Source: an uncultured Roseobacter sp.
Lineage (GTDB): Bacteria; Pseudomonadota; Alphaproteobacteria; Rhodobacterales; Rhodobacteraceae
Assembly (NCBI RefSeq): GCF_947493125.1
Contig: NZ_CANLQB010000004.1
Coordinates: forward strand, 186,001 to 250,000
Reading direction: 5' to 3'
Length of the DNA: 64,000 nt
Shown here: one piece after another, positions 55,437-63,855 of the stretch
Numbering within the stretch: the first letter of the stretch is position 1
How the letters are laid out: the number at the start of each line of letters is the position of its first letter
Position numbers and translations under genes: made by a program
Notes under the pieces: generated by a model
What the model saw: only the letters and a program-made list of their open reading frames with translations
Database searches by the model: none
Told to the model about the DNA's origin: nothing

Positions 55437-56829
55437 AGAAGGTGTAGGCCAGGCGCAGGCCGCCCCAGTGTTGACCCTTGACGAAGATGGGCGCCGAGAG
55501 ATCCTTCATCATCTTGAATTCACCACCCCCCATGTCGCGGCGATAGACCTGCAGCAGGAAGGGTTCGGTGTTGCGCCCGGCTTTCAGCCCGACGCGGTCA
55601 TCAAAGATCCGACGGTTGCGGCAATGGGCCATATTCCAAACCGGATCGTCACCGGGCGGTTGAGAGAATTTGCGATTGTGCGTCGGGAGGTAGCCATTGG
55701 TGTCGACGGCGGCGCAAAACACGACCCTGCGATCCATGTCCAGAACAGGTTCCTGCAGAGGGGGCAGCACCTGATCCATAATGCTTGTGCACTCGGCCAG
55801 CACCTGTTCGGGATTGGTGCCGGGGATCGGGCGGTAGGTGCGATCAAACAGGCGCGACATCGAGGTGGCGCCCGTGTCGACAGCGTCCTCGAGCGCCTGA
55901 GAGAGCTCGCGGGCAAGGCTTTGCACGCGCTGAATGAATGGCGTGTCCGGGGAGTTGCCGCCGATCAGAGCCGTCGACTGTACGATGGTTTCGGAGGTGT
56001 CGATCAGGCTCAGGATCCGCTCATGGGTTTGCTCGATTCCGGACGACGTGCTTTGGACAGATGTATCAATGCTCTCGAGAGCCGGGGCAAAGTCGGCCAT
56101 GGCCGATTCCATGCGGTCGGCTTGTTGCGCGATCCGGTGCGCCTGTTCGTTGGCGGAGGAGATAGAGGTTTCCATCCGACTGAGCGCGGTGTCAGTGCCA
56201 CCGGCGTTTTCAAGCACATCGGTGGCTTGCGTTGCAATGTCCGAGGCTTCGGTGCCAAGCTCGGTGATCCAGCTGGTCAGGGTGTCGATGTTGTCGGAAA
56301 TCTCCACCGCAGCGTCGCGGGTTTTCTGTGACAGGTCGTTGATGGCTTCGGCCACGACCGCGAAGCCGCGCCCGGCTTCGCCTGCGCGCGCAGCCTCGAT
56401 CTTGGCGTTGATGGCCAGCGTGTTGACCTGCGCGGCGATTTTGGCGATTTGCTGGTTGTTGTTCTTGACGGCTGAGAGCGTGTCGCCGACAGTTTCGGTA
56501 CGTTGCGACAGATCCTGCACCCAGCCGGCGACAGTGCGGGTCTTTTCGCCGGTTGTGCGGACAAGCGCGGCGGAGGACTTTACATTTTCGGCGGTCTCAT
56601 CCGTGTTCTGCGCCATTGTGCGGACAGCGTCGCGCACGTCTGAATTGGCCTGCTCCATGTCATTTGCACGGGTGCGCAATACGGTGAGCCCATCCCGCTG
56701 CGCTTTGGCATGTTCCTCGACCAGATCCAGAAAGCCGGCAATGTCCACGATTTCGTAGCCGAGGGCCGCGGCGGCCTCGGTCAGCCGGTCCGTGTGATGT
56801 GTGTCCGAAAGCTGAGGTTGATTTGCCAT
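55435..56829 (-). CDS. Soluble methyl-accepting chemotaxis protein
   Basis: A 464-residue cytoplasmic chemoreceptor with no membrane segment. A short lead is followed by a coiled-coil signalling domain whose hairpin tip is recognisable as [20 protein letters not shown] (about residues 139-158), where kinase CheA and adaptor CheW bind. After the signalling part comes a C-terminal sensory domain of about 150 residues ([18 protein letters not shown], then [20 protein letters not shown] and [13 protein letters not shown]) that resembles a Cache-like fold. The sensor at the C-terminus reverses the usual order. No other che genes are nearby. Confidence 0.85.
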   Translation of the reverse strand: MANQPQLSDTHHTDRLTEAAAALGYEIVDIAGFLDLVEEHAKAQRDGLTVLRTRANDMEQANSDVRDAVRTMAQNTDETAENVKSSAALVRTTGEKTRTVAGWVQDLSQRTETVGDTLSAVKNNNQQIAKIAAQVNTLAINAKIEAARAGEAGRGFAVVAEAINDLSQKTRDAAVEISDNIDTLTSWITELGTEASDIATQATDVLENAGGTDTALSRMETSISSANEQAHRIAQQADRMESAMADFAPALESIDTSVQSTSSGIEQTHERILSLIDTSETIVQSTALIGGNSPDTPFIQRVQSLARELSQALEDAVDTGATSMSRLFDRTYRPIPGTNPEQVLAECTSIMDQVLPPLQEPVLDMDRRVVFCAAVDTNGYLPTHNRKFSQPPGDDPVWNMAHCRNRRIFDDRVGLKAGRNTEPFLLQVYRRDMGGGEFKMMKDLSAPIFVKGQHWGGLRLAYTF

Positions 56830-56900
56830 TCTATACCACCGATGTCTCGGCGCTCAAAATGGCACAGCTTTGGTTAAAATTTGCTAACCCGCGCCGATGC

Positions 56901-57353
56901 TCAGGCGCAATCGGCCCGCAGGGCCTGGCTCATCGCTTCGCAGGTCGCCTCTATGCTCAGCAGAATGGAGGCGTGGCGGTTCTTGTAATCGCGCGCGGGT
57001 TCGAGCACCTCGAACCCGTCAAAGGGCGCGGGCGGCACGGGTCCGCCGTCCTTGAGCATGGCGCGCAGCGCATCGCGGGCGGCTTCTAGCTCGTCCAGAG
57101 TACGTCCGAGAACCGCGCCTCCGGTCACGGCCGCGGCGGCCTGCCCCAAGGCGCAGGCTTTGACGTCCTGGCCAAACGCGCTGACCTGCCCGTTGTCGAC
57201 ACTCAGATCCACGGTCACAGCGGAGCCGCAGAGCGGTGAGCGCTTTTTCACGGACGCCATGGGGTTTTCCAGCCGCTGAAGGTTCGGGATCTCGGAGGCC
57301 AGTGCGAGAATCTTCCCTGAATAGAGTTTGATCAGATCGTTTTCACCAGACAT
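56901..57353 (-). CDS. Iron-sulfur cluster scaffold-like protein (IscU/NifU N-terminal type)
   Basis: A 150-residue protein with the IscU/NifU scaffold fold. Cys42 (SPLCGSAV) and Cys68 (VKACALGQ) match the first two cluster-binding cysteines. The third, normally in an HC-S-x-L motif, is replaced by Ala in RHASILLS, but a cysteine lies at 138 (EATCEAM) and another at 149. It may therefore hold a cluster differently or serve another role. The ATG at 57353 is used. No isc or suf genes are nearby; it is divergent from hisI. Confidence 0.78.
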   Translation of the reverse strand: MSGENDLIKLYSGKILALASEIPNLQRLENPMASVKKRSPLCGSAVTVDLSVDNGQVSAFGQDVKACALGQAAAAVTGGAVLGRTLDELEAARDALRAMLKDGGPVPPAPFDGFEVLEPARDYKNRHASILLSIEATCEAMSQALRADCA

Positions 57354-57429
57354 GGCATCCTGCGGTCTTCCGTTGACATCGGCTTTCATACATAGGACGT
57401 CGCGCAGCAGATGCAAAAAGGTTTTTGGC

Positions 57430-57801
57430 ATGCCTCAGAACCCCGAACCCTTCGACCCGGACACGCTGACATACAATGACGCAGGGCTCATCCCGGCGAT
57501 TGCGCAGGATGCCGAGAGCGGCGAGGTGCTGATGATGGCCTGGATGAACCGCGCCGCAATCCTTCGAACCCTGCAGACCGGCAAGGTGACCTATTGGAGC
57601 CGGTCACGGCAGGCCTTCTGGGTGAAGGGGGAGACAAGCGGACACCATCAAGCGCTGGTGGAGATGCGCGTGGACTGCGACCGCGACTGCCTGTTGATGC
57701 AGGTGCACCAGACGGGCCCGGCGTGCCATACCGGGCGACGCAGCTGTTTCTACACCGGTGTCTCGGAGGCGGGTGAAGAGGAACTGATGCAGCCTATGTG
57801 A
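57430..57801 (+). CDS. hisI: Phosphoribosyl-AMP cyclohydrolase
   Basis: A 123-residue enzyme for the third step of histidine synthesis, opening the adenine ring of PR-AMP. The metal-binding motif DCDRDCLLMQV and the HTGRRSCFY end with its conserved cysteines are intact, as is YWSRSRQAFWVKGETSG. The separate (not HisI-HisE fused) form is typical for Alphaproteobacteria. It stands apart from other his genes here. The stop is within 4 bases of the convergent GluQ-type gene's stop. Confidence 0.93.
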   Translation: MPQNPEPFDPDTLTYNDAGLIPAIAQDAESGEVLMMAWMNRAAILRTLQTGKVTYWSRSRQAFWVKGETSGHHQALVEMRVDCDRDCLLMQVHQTGPACHTGRRSCFYTGVSEAGEEELMQPM

Positions 57802-57804
57802 GGC

Positions 57805-58662
57805 TCAGGCGGGAGGCAAATCCAGCATCGTGCGAATGTCGGCGGGGCTTTTGCCCTGCGCACGATAGAGGGCCAAGGCGCGCGCATCGTCACGCTTGGC
57901 GAGACGTTTGCCAGCCTCGTCGCGGATCAGCCTGTGGTGATGATAGAGCGGGATCGGCAGGGCCAGAAGATGTGCGAGCAGCACATGAATGCGCGTGGCG
58001 TCGAAGAGATCCTCGCCGCGGATCACATGGGTGATGTCCTGTGCATGATCATCCACGACGACGCAGAGATGGTAGGCCGCGGCCATCTCGCGCCGCGCGA
58101 CGGCGATGTCGCCGACCGTGGTCAGGAGATCGTCCGCATCGAGGCGATGCGTTCCCTCAAAGCGGCCCCCCGTTTCGGTGAACTCCGGCAAGGAGCCGGC
58201 GGCCATGATCGCCTTCTGCAGATCAAGCCGGATCGCGTCGCCCGCGGTAAACGCAGCCATGCTACGGCCCCGGCAGGTGCCGGGATAGATGCGGCCATCT
58301 GGACCATGCGTCGGAACGCCTTCCTGCGGGGCGCCGACGGCGGCTTCGATGTCGGTGCGGCTGCAGGAGCAGGGGTAAATCAGGCCTCGGGCGTTCAACT
58401 GATCGAGTGCCGCGCGAAAGCGGGCTTCGGAGCGCGATTGCTGCATCACCGGCTCGGGCCACTGCACACCCAGCCAGCGCAGATCGTCCTTCGCCTGGGT
58501 TTCATACTCCGGCTTGGAGCGGACGCGGTCGATGTCGTCCATGCGCAGCAGGAAGGTGCCACCTGCGGCGCGGGCCATGTCAAAGGCCGTGAGTGCGGAA
58601 AACGCATGCCCGAGATGCAGCGGGCCGGTGGGCGATGGCGCAAATCGCGTTCGAAAAATCAA
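57805..58662 (-). CDS. gluQ: Glutamyl-Q tRNA(Asp) synthetase
   Basis: A 285-residue paralogue of the glutamyl-tRNA synthetase catalytic domain that lacks the anticodon-binding part and attaches glutamate to queuosine on tRNA-Asp. Motifs: FAPSPTGPLHLGHAFSA (HIGH type), a zinc site with CSCSRTDIE and YPGTCRGR, and the KMSKS-like KRLAKRDDARAL. The start is TTG at 58662 and overlaps the stop of the methyltransferase gene. It groups with MiaA, MnmA and TrmFO as tRNA modification genes in this window. Confidence 0.9.
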   Translation of the reverse strand: MIFRTRFAPSPTGPLHLGHAFSALTAFDMARAAGGTFLLRMDDIDRVRSKPEYETQAKDDLRWLGVQWPEPVMQQSRSEARFRAALDQLNARGLIYPCSCSRTDIEAAVGAPQEGVPTHGPDGRIYPGTCRGRSMAAFTAGDAIRLDLQKAIMAAGSLPEFTETGGRFEGTHRLDADDLLTTVGDIAVARREMAAAYHLCVVVDDHAQDITHVIRGEDLFDATRIHVLLAHLLALPIPLYHHHRLIRDEAGKRLAKRDDARALALYRAQGKSPADIRTMLDLPPA

Positions 58663-59273
58663 GTTTTCTCAAGCACGTAGACGTTGGAGTTCAACCCGAT
58701 CCCCGGCAGGTGTGGACCGCTTTCGCGAAAGAGCAGCCGCGCCGCCGCGCAATCCACCCATTCGCAGATACGGCCCTCATTTGCGCGATCCTGCAGAGCG
58801 TGATCGTTCAGCGAGAGCACCAGAAGGGCACCGGGAGCCATGCCGCGCATCAGATCATCAAAGACCGAGATAGGGGCAGCACCTGCACCGATCACACCAA
58901 TCGCGGCGATGGCCGCGTAGTTGGCCAGATCGACGGGCAGCGGCGCGTCGGCGTCGATCACGGTCAGAGTGCGATAAAGACGCTTGGCTTCGGCCTGGGC
59001 CAGCATATCGGGGGACAGATCCACGCCGTCAATCGTCTCGAACCCCGCGAGTTTCAGCGCCAGTCCGGACAGCCCCGTTCCACAGCCGAAATCCAGCACC
59101 GGCTGCGTCTGATCGCTGGAGAACCTGGAGAGCGCCTGGGCGCAGCGGTCCGGTGTGACATAGCCGTTCTTGCGCACTTCGGCGTCGTAGCTGGAGGACC
59201 AATCATCGTAGAGCGTGCGCGTCTCATTCGCATCGCGTGCGTCATAAACCTTGTTCAGATAGTTTTGTGTCAT
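58659..59273 (-). CDS. Class I SAM-dependent methyltransferase
   Basis: A 204-residue methyltransferase with motif I VLDFGCGTGLSGLALK (about residues 64-79), the acidic residue of motif II in GVDLSPDML, and motif IV-like VIDADAPLPVD. It resembles the small Williams-Beuren/UbiE-like group. The substrate is unknown. It lies between trmFO (22 bases upstream) and the gluQ-type gene (overlap), so a tRNA-related role is possible but not shown. Confidence 0.8.
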   Translation of the reverse strand: MTQNYLNKVYDARDANETRTLYDDWSSSYDAEVRKNGYVTPDRCAQALSRFSSDQTQPVLDFGCGTGLSGLALKLAGFETIDGVDLSPDMLAQAEAKRLYRTLTVIDADAPLPVDLANYAAIAAIGVIGAGAAPISVFDDLMRGMAPGALLVLSLNDHALQDRANEGRICEWVDCAAARLLFRESGPHLPGIGLNSNVYVLEKT

Positions 59274-59295
59274 GGCAGCAGGATAACCGCCTCGG

Positions 59296-60651
59296 CTATG
59301 CGGCGTCCAGTGCAGCCCCGCCAAGCCAGGTTTTCCAGGCCGCTTTCGCGCGATCCGTGTAGGCCTTGTAGCGATCCTTGCGCCCCCGGCGTCCGCCCTT
59401 GAGGCCCTCCACCGGAGGGAAGAGACCGAAATTCACGTTCATCGGCTGGAAGGTCTTGGCCTCGGCGCCGCCGGTGATGTGGGTGATCAGGGCGCCGGTT
59501 GCAGTACAATCGGGCGGCAGCGTGATGGGCTGGCCCAGAATCTCAGCTGCGGCCAGCCGTCCGGCCAGAAGGCCCATGGCCGCAGATTCCACATAGCCCT
59601 CGACCCCTGTGATCTGCCCGGCAAAGCGGATGTTGGGGCGGGACCGCAAGCGCATTTGCCCGTCGAGAAGGCTCGGAGAATTCAGGAATGTGTTGCGGTG
59701 AATACCGCCGAGGCGGGCAAATCTCGCATTTTCAAGACCTGGGATACTTTTGAAAACATCGGCTTGTGCGCCGTATTTCATCTTGGTCTGAAAGCCTACG
59801 ATATTGTAGAGCGTGCCCAGTTTGTTGTCGCGGCGCAGCTGCACGACGGCATAGGGTTTCACGTCCGGCTGGTGCGGGTTGGTCAGGCCGACGGGCTTCA
59901 TCGGGCCAAAGCGCAGGGTCTCGCGGCCGCGCTCCGCCATGACCTCGATCGGCAGGCAGCCATCGAAGTAACCGGCGGCCTCACCTTCGTGAAATTCGGT
60001 CTTATCCGCGGCAATCAGCGCGTCGATAAAGTTCTCGTATTGATCGCGATCCATCGGGCAGTTGAGGTAGGCGGTGCGCTCTTCCTCGTTCTCGCCCTTG
60101 TCATAGCGCGACTGCATCCAGGCTTTCGACATGTCGATACTGTCGAAATAGACAATTGGGGCAATGGCGTCGAAAAACGCCAACGCATCGGCGCCGGTTT
60201 CCGCTGCAACCGCTTGCCCGAGGGACGCAGAGGTCAGGGGACCGGTGGCAATGATCCAGCGGCCCTCAGTTGGCAGTTCGGTGATCTCGCCATGGTCGAC
60301 ACGGACATTCGGGTGCGCCATCAACGCATCTGTCACCGCTTGGGCGAAGGGGTCACGATCCACCGCGAGGGCGCCGCCCGCCGGCAGGCGGTGCGTGTCA
60401 GCAGTTTGCATGATCAGCCCGTTTGCCGCCCGCATTTCCCAATGCAGTAGGCCGACGGCATTCTGCTCGTCGTCGTCTGAGCGAAAGGAGTTCGAACACA
60501 CCATCTCGCCCAGCAGACCGGTTTGATGCGCAAACGTCCCGACCTTAGGGCGCATCTCGTGAAGCACCACCGGCACGCCCATATGAGCAGCCTGCCAAGC
60601 GGCCTCCGATCCGGCCATGCCGCCGCCGACGATGTGTAACTCTTCTGCCAT
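59296..60651 (-). CDS. trmFO: tRNA (uracil-5-)-methyltransferase TrmFO
   Basis: A 451-residue FAD and folate-dependent enzyme that makes m5U54 in the T loop of tRNAs. The FAD motif is [14 protein letters not shown] near residue 7, and the two catalytic cysteines expected for the family are Cys52 in [11 protein letters not shown] and the one in [23 protein letters not shown] and the C-terminal [12 protein letters not shown] are family features. The length is as expected. A foldable inverted repeat lies about 80 bases upstream of the start. Confidence 0.92.
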   Translation of the reverse strand: MAEELHIVGGGMAGSEAAWQAAHMGVPVVLHEMRPKVGTFAHQTGLLGEMVCSNSFRSDDDEQNAVGLLHWEMRAANGLIMQTADTHRLPAGGALAVDRDPFAQAVTDALMAHPNVRVDHGEITELPTEGRWIIATGPLTSASLGQAVAAETGADALAFFDAIAPIVYFDSIDMSKAWMQSRYDKGENEEERTAYLNCPMDRDQYENFIDALIAADKTEFHEGEAAGYFDGCLPIEVMAERGRETLRFGPMKPVGLTNPHQPDVKPYAVVQLRRDNKLGTLYNIVGFQTKMKYGAQADVFKSIPGLENARFARLGGIHRNTFLNSPSLLDGQMRLRSRPNIRFAGQITGVEGYVESAAMGLLAGRLAAAEILGQPITLPPDCTATGALITHITGGAEAKTFQPMNVNFGLFPPVEGLKGGRRGRKDRYKAYTDRAKAAWKTWLGGAALDAA

Positions 60652-61005
60652 GACGGGTCATTTAGGCCAGGGTGCACGGTGACGCAACCGGCGCGGAAGG
60701 CGCTGGCCAATCTGGGCTGGGGTATCGAGAGAGTTTTGGGGTCGCCGCTGCGGGAGTGTCGGGCCAGTGAGAGAGCTGGCTTGGAGGGACCTTCCGCCCG
60801 CGGCGACCCAAAAGCATCTGGCCGCTTTGGCCGTGCCGCAGAGTTGCCACGCTCCTGCCCAAATTGAAATGCCGGAGTCGGAAACTCTGATGCGTCGATT
60901 TGGAAACAATGACCTGACGCTGCGTCAGATGTGCTCGTCCCCGCCACCGGCTTGCGCTCTGGCCTTGTTTCGAACACGGTCGCTGAGGAAAAAGGGGAGG
61001 GACGG
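60652..61005. other. Intergenic interval between trmFO and the thioesterase gene
   Basis: About 354 bases without a convincing gene; short frames lack ribosome sites and motifs. It contains the long structured inverted repeat listed separately (60734-60813) and the promoters of the two divergent genes. Confidence 0.5.
60734..60813. ncRNA. Candidate structured RNA or long inverted repeat
   Basis: TTTTGGGGTCGCCGC (60734-60748) pairs with GCGGCGACCCAAAA (60800-60813) with one bulged G. Inside, GCGGGAG (60750-60756) pairs with CTTCCGC (60791-60797), and GCCAG (60763-60767) with CTGGC (60776-60780), giving a long rod with a terminal loop. The stems are consecutive and nested, as in a folded RNA. 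Orientation, promoter and transcription are unknown, and it could equally be a dispersed DNA repeat. Confidence 0.4.
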
Positions 61006-61428
61006 ATGGACATCAAGATGGACGCAGCGGCGCTAAATGCCTTTCTCGATCAGGTGTTTGAGCAGGTTGCCGACGATTTTGTCGTGGAAGAGGTCACCCC
61101 CGAGACGCTGACCGTTCGGTTGAAGGTGGGGAGCAAGCACCTGCGCCCCGGCGGGACTGTATCAGGGCCCAGCATGTTCTCACTGGCTGATGTGGCGGCG
61201 TATCTCATAACGCTCGCGCGGATCGGACCCGAGGCGCTCACGGTCACGACCAATTGTGCCATCGACTTCATGCGCAAGCCCGCCGCGCGTACCGATCTTG
61301 TGGGCAAGGTGCGTCTGCTCAAGCTTGGCAAGCAGTTCTCGGTCAGCGATGTCTTGATTTATTCTGACGGGATGGCGGAACCCGTGGCGCGCGCCAATCT
61401 GACCTACGCCATCCCGCCGAGTCCATAA
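61006..61428 (+). CDS. PaaI-type hotdog thioesterase
   Basis: A 140-residue single hotdog-domain protein. The long central helix segment VSGPSMFSLADVAAYLITLA carries the acidic catalytic residue typical of the PaaI/YbgC-like group, followed by the strand pattern VTTNCAIDFMRKPAARTDLVG that is characteristic of these thioesterases. It likely hydrolyses a phenylacetyl-, hydroxybenzoyl- or fatty acyl-CoA. AAAGGGGAGG upstream of the ATG at 61006 supports the start. No paa catabolic genes are in the window. Confidence 0.82.
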   Translation: MDIKMDAAALNAFLDQVFEQVADDFVVEEVTPETLTVRLKVGSKHLRPGGTVSGPSMFSLADVAAYLITLARIGPEALTVTTNCAIDFMRKPAARTDLVGKVRLLKLGKQFSVSDVLIYSDGMAEPVARANLTYAIPPSP

Positions 61429-61454
61429 AAAAGGGCCGAGACAAAGCCCGGCCC
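61427..61454 (-). terminator. Intrinsic terminator for the DUF1127 gene
   Basis: Read on the minus strand, GGGCCG (61454-61449) pairs with CGGCCC (61438-61433) and is followed by six Ts (61432-61427). The tail overlaps the stop codon of the convergent thioesterase gene. Confidence 0.8.
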
Positions 61455-61486
61455 AGAGGAAGAGGTCTGGTCGCGTACCGGGGAGG

Positions 61487-61720
61487 TTACGCGCGCCAGA
61501 ACACCTTTGCAGCCTCAGCGCGAGCCTGCTCCGGTGTCAGCCCCACATCCGCCAATTGCCATACCGTCAGCTGTTTCAGCGCGCGGCGCGTGCGGCGGCG
61601 TGTGGTCCATTTCGACACGCAGACCGCAAATTCGACCGCCAGAATTGCCAGTGTCGGCATTTCCTTGACCTCGTTCAGATAGGCCAGCGTCCGCGGAGAA
61701 GGGGTCAATGCGTGTGCCAT
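61487..61720 (-). CDS. DUF1127 domain protein
   Basis: A 77-residue protein with an N-terminal helix (RTLAYLNEVKEMPTLAILAV) and the C-terminal arginine-rich DUF1127 motif (RRTRRALKQLTVWQLADVGL followed by TPEQARAE). Small DUF1127 proteins in alphaproteobacteria are linked to RNA binding, phosphate and stress responses. AAGGAGAT 8 bases before the ATG supports the start. It is divergent from the MocR-type regulator and shares its operator region; an intrinsic terminator follows. Confidence 0.85.
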   Translation of the reverse strand: MAHALTPSPRTLAYLNEVKEMPTLAILAVEFAVCVSKWTTRRRTRRALKQLTVWQLADVGLTPEQARAEAAKVFWRA

Positions 61721-61734
61721 GGAAATCTCCTTAA

Positions 61735-61824
61735 ATTGTATTGACACAATGTAGCGATATCGCTATGCGTATTGATACGATAGTTGATACAACCAGGCTA
61801 GGAAAACATTGTAATGGATACAAT
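61735..61824. promoter_or_regulatory. Operator region between DUF1127 and the MocR-type gene
   Basis: Three dyads lie in 90 bases: ATTGT-N6-ACAAT (61735-61750), the perfect 14-base palindrome TAGCGATATCGCTA (61752-61765) and ATTGTA-N5-TACAAT (61808-61824), which spans the regulator's start codon. Two direct TTGATAC repeats (61772-61778 and 61784-61790, 12-base period) lie between. TTGACA at 61741 is a candidate -35. The layout suits repression of both genes by the MocR-type protein. Confidence 0.6.
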
Positions 61825-63229
61825 TTGGGAGCCGGAGCTGGTCAAAGGGCAGGGACCCAAATATCAAGCGGTTGTCACACGTATCCGACAGAGCATCGAT
61901 CAAGGAGCGCTCAGACCTGGGGACAAGCTGCCGCCCGTGCGGGACCTGGCCTGGAAGTTGCGCATCACCCCGGGGACGGTTGCGCGCGCCTATACCATCC
62001 TGACCGACGAGGGCGCCCTCAAGGCGGAGGTGGGGCGTGGGACCTTTGTTGCCGTGCCGCGCCCGGTGCTCGTGGACACGGACCCGATTGAGATCGACGT
62101 GATCCCTCATCGGAAGGAGGAGGATGGCGATCAGTACAACGTCAATCTGTTCTCACCGCATTTGCCATGTGTTGGTCAGGACAAGCTGGTCCGGCAATTG
62201 ATGGCGCAGGTTGCGCAGAATCCACCCTCGGGCGTGATGCATTACCCCAGCCGCAGCGGTGCGCGTGCGGCACGGGAGGCTGTGGTTCACTGGCTGAAGG
62301 GGACGCCGCTGGGGCCGTTGCGGGAGCGCGATGTGGTTCTGTGTCATGGAGGGCAGAATGGGATCATGTTGATACTGCAGTCCATCTTGGAAGGCCGCGC
62401 ACCCACTGTATTGATCGAGGACTTGGCGTATCCGGGCTTTCGAAAGGCGGCGGAGCTGTTGCGCGCCGAGGTCGTTCCGGTCGCCATGGACGAGGATGGG
62501 ATCATTCCCGAAGCGCTCGAGGCCGCAGCAAGGGCGCATGACGCGCAGGTTCTGTGCACATCTCCGGAGGTCCATAACCCGACCTGCGGGTTCAGCCCGA
62601 TCGGACGGCGTGAGGCGATTGCCGAGATCGCCCGCAGATATGACTTCCAGATTGTCGAGGATGACTGCTATCGCATGGGCGTGAACCGCGCCCCGTCCTA
62701 TCGCATGTTGGCGCCGGGGCGTGGCTGGTATGTGTCATCCATTGCCAAGACGATCACACCATCGCTTCGCTTTGGCTATGCGATCGCGCCTGAAGGGAAG
62801 TCGTCTCTGCTGCGGCGGGCCGCGGAGCACAGCTTCTTTGGTATGGCGACGCCGCTGACGGATCTGTGCAGCGCGCTCTTGACCCATCCGGACATGGACG
62901 CGCTGGCGGACGCCACCCACAAGGCCTTCAATACTTACGTCCAAAGCGCCGTGAATGTTCTGGGCGCCTATGATCTGGTCTGGCGGCCCGGTGTGCCCTT
63001 TTTATGGCTGCGGTTGCCGGTGGGATGGCGCGCCGGGGCGTTTTGCCAGGCAGCGGAAGCTCAAGGCGTCCAGATCCGCTCAGCCGAAGAATTCGTCTGC
63101 CGCGACGCCCGGGCGCCGCATGCTGTTCGCATGGCGGTCAACGCCGGTGTGTCGCTGAAGAGTTTCGAGGCGGCGATGCTGAGGTTGCGGGATCTTCTGG
63201 ACAGCCCGCCGGAGCAGTTGGGCGTCTGA
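61814..63229 (+). CDS. MocR-type regulator (GntR HTH fused to aminotransferase fold)
   Basis: A 471-residue fusion. Residues 20-85 form a GntR winged helix (IDQGALRPGDKLPPVRDLAW, then TPGTVARAYTILTDEGAL). The rest is a fold type I PLP-dependent aminotransferase-like domain with EDLAYPGFRKAAELL, the aspartate-containing region YDFQIVEDDCYRMG and the PLP lysine in VSSIAKTITPSLRFG. Such proteins (PdxR, GabR, TauR type) sense PLP or amino compounds and usually have little catalytic activity. It is divergent from DUF1127, with several dyads in between, one over its own start codon. Confidence 0.88.
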   Translation: MDTIWEPELVKGQGPKYQAVVTRIRQSIDQGALRPGDKLPPVRDLAWKLRITPGTVARAYTILTDEGALKAEVGRGTFVAVPRPVLVDTDPIEIDVIPHRKEEDGDQYNVNLFSPHLPCVGQDKLVRQLMAQVAQNPPSGVMHYPSRSGARAAREAVVHWLKGTPLGPLRERDVVLCHGGQNGIMLILQSILEGRAPTVLIEDLAYPGFRKAAELLRAEVVPVAMDEDGIIPEALEAAARAHDAQVLCTSPEVHNPTCGFSPIGRREAIAEIARRYDFQIVEDDCYRMGVNRAPSYRMLAPGRGWYVSSIAKTITPSLRFGYAIAPEGKSSLLRRAAEHSFFGMATPLTDLCSALLTHPDMDALADATHKAFNTYVQSAVNVLGAYDLVWRPGVPFLWLRLPVGWRAGAFCQAAEAQGVQIRSAEEFVCRDARAPHAVRMAVNAGVSLKSFEAAMLRLRDLLDSPPEQLGV

Positions 63230-63243
63230 TTTATTGGGGTAAA

Positions 63244-63259
63244 ATAATACCTGTATTAT
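63244..63259. other. AT-rich palindrome upstream of rplM
   Basis: ATAATAC-CT-GTATTAT (63244-63259) is a perfect 7-base-arm palindrome in a 60-base stretch that is unusually AT-rich for this genome, between the MocR-type gene stop and the rplM promoter. It may be a weak terminator, an operator or an upstream promoter element. Confidence 0.45.
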
Positions 63260-63299
63260 AACTTACTGTTTTTGGTTACTTTTATATGTATTCCGCTGC

Positions 63300-63327
63300 T
63301 TGACGCCGCTGTTTTGTCACGTATAAC
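63300..63327 (+). promoter_or_regulatory. Promoter of rplM-rpsI
   Basis: TTGACG (63300-63305), a 16-base spacer and TATAAC (63322-63327) form a good sigma-70 promoter, with about 60 bases from the -10 to the rplM start. The AT-rich sequence directly upstream could act as an UP element, as expected for a ribosomal protein operon. Confidence 0.75.
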
Positions 63328-63391
63328 CCCCCAATCGAATTCAGGCCGCAGCGCGACAGCGCGGGCTGCTCTCTCAAACGGGGAACCGTCC

Positions 63392-63853
63392 ATGAAAACC
63401 TTTTCTGCAACACCCGCAGATATCGACAAGAAGTGGATCCTGATTGACGCCGAGGGTGTCGTTCTGGGCCGCCTTGCGTCGATCGTGGCCATGCGTCTGC
63501 GTGGCAAGCACAAGCCATCGTTCACTCCGCATATGGATATGGGCGACAACGTAATCATCATCAACGCTGACAAGGTCCAGCTGACCGGCAAGAAGCGCGA
63601 AGAGAGCCATTACTGGCATACGGGCCACCCGGGTGGGATCAAGTCGCGCACCAAGGCGCAGATCCTCGAAGGCGCGCACCCTGAGCGGGTCGTGACCCTA
63701 GCGGTCAAGCGCATGCTGCCCGGCAACCGCCTGAGCCGCAAGCAAATGACCAACCTGCGCGTCTATGCAGGCGGCGATCACCCCCATGAGGCGCAAAGCC
63801 CCGAAGTTCTGGATGTGAAATCCATGAACAGCAAAAACACCCGGAGTGCATGA
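63392..63853 (+). CDS. rplM: 50S ribosomal protein L13
   Basis: A 153-residue ribosomal protein with the L13 signatures [20 protein letters not shown] at the start, [20 protein letters not shown], and [20 protein letters not shown] in the second half. GGGGAA about 9 bases upstream of the ATG. It forms the usual operon with rpsI, whose start follows after 2 bases. The alphaproteobacterial form is slightly longer than that of E. coli (142 residues). Confidence 0.95.
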   Translation: MKTFSATPADIDKKWILIDAEGVVLGRLASIVAMRLRGKHKPSFTPHMDMGDNVIIINADKVQLTGKKREESHYWHTGHPGGIKSRTKAQILEGAHPERVVTLAVKRMLPGNRLSRKQMTNLRVYAGGDHPHEAQSPEVLDVKSMNSKNTRSA

Positions 63854-63855
63854 GC

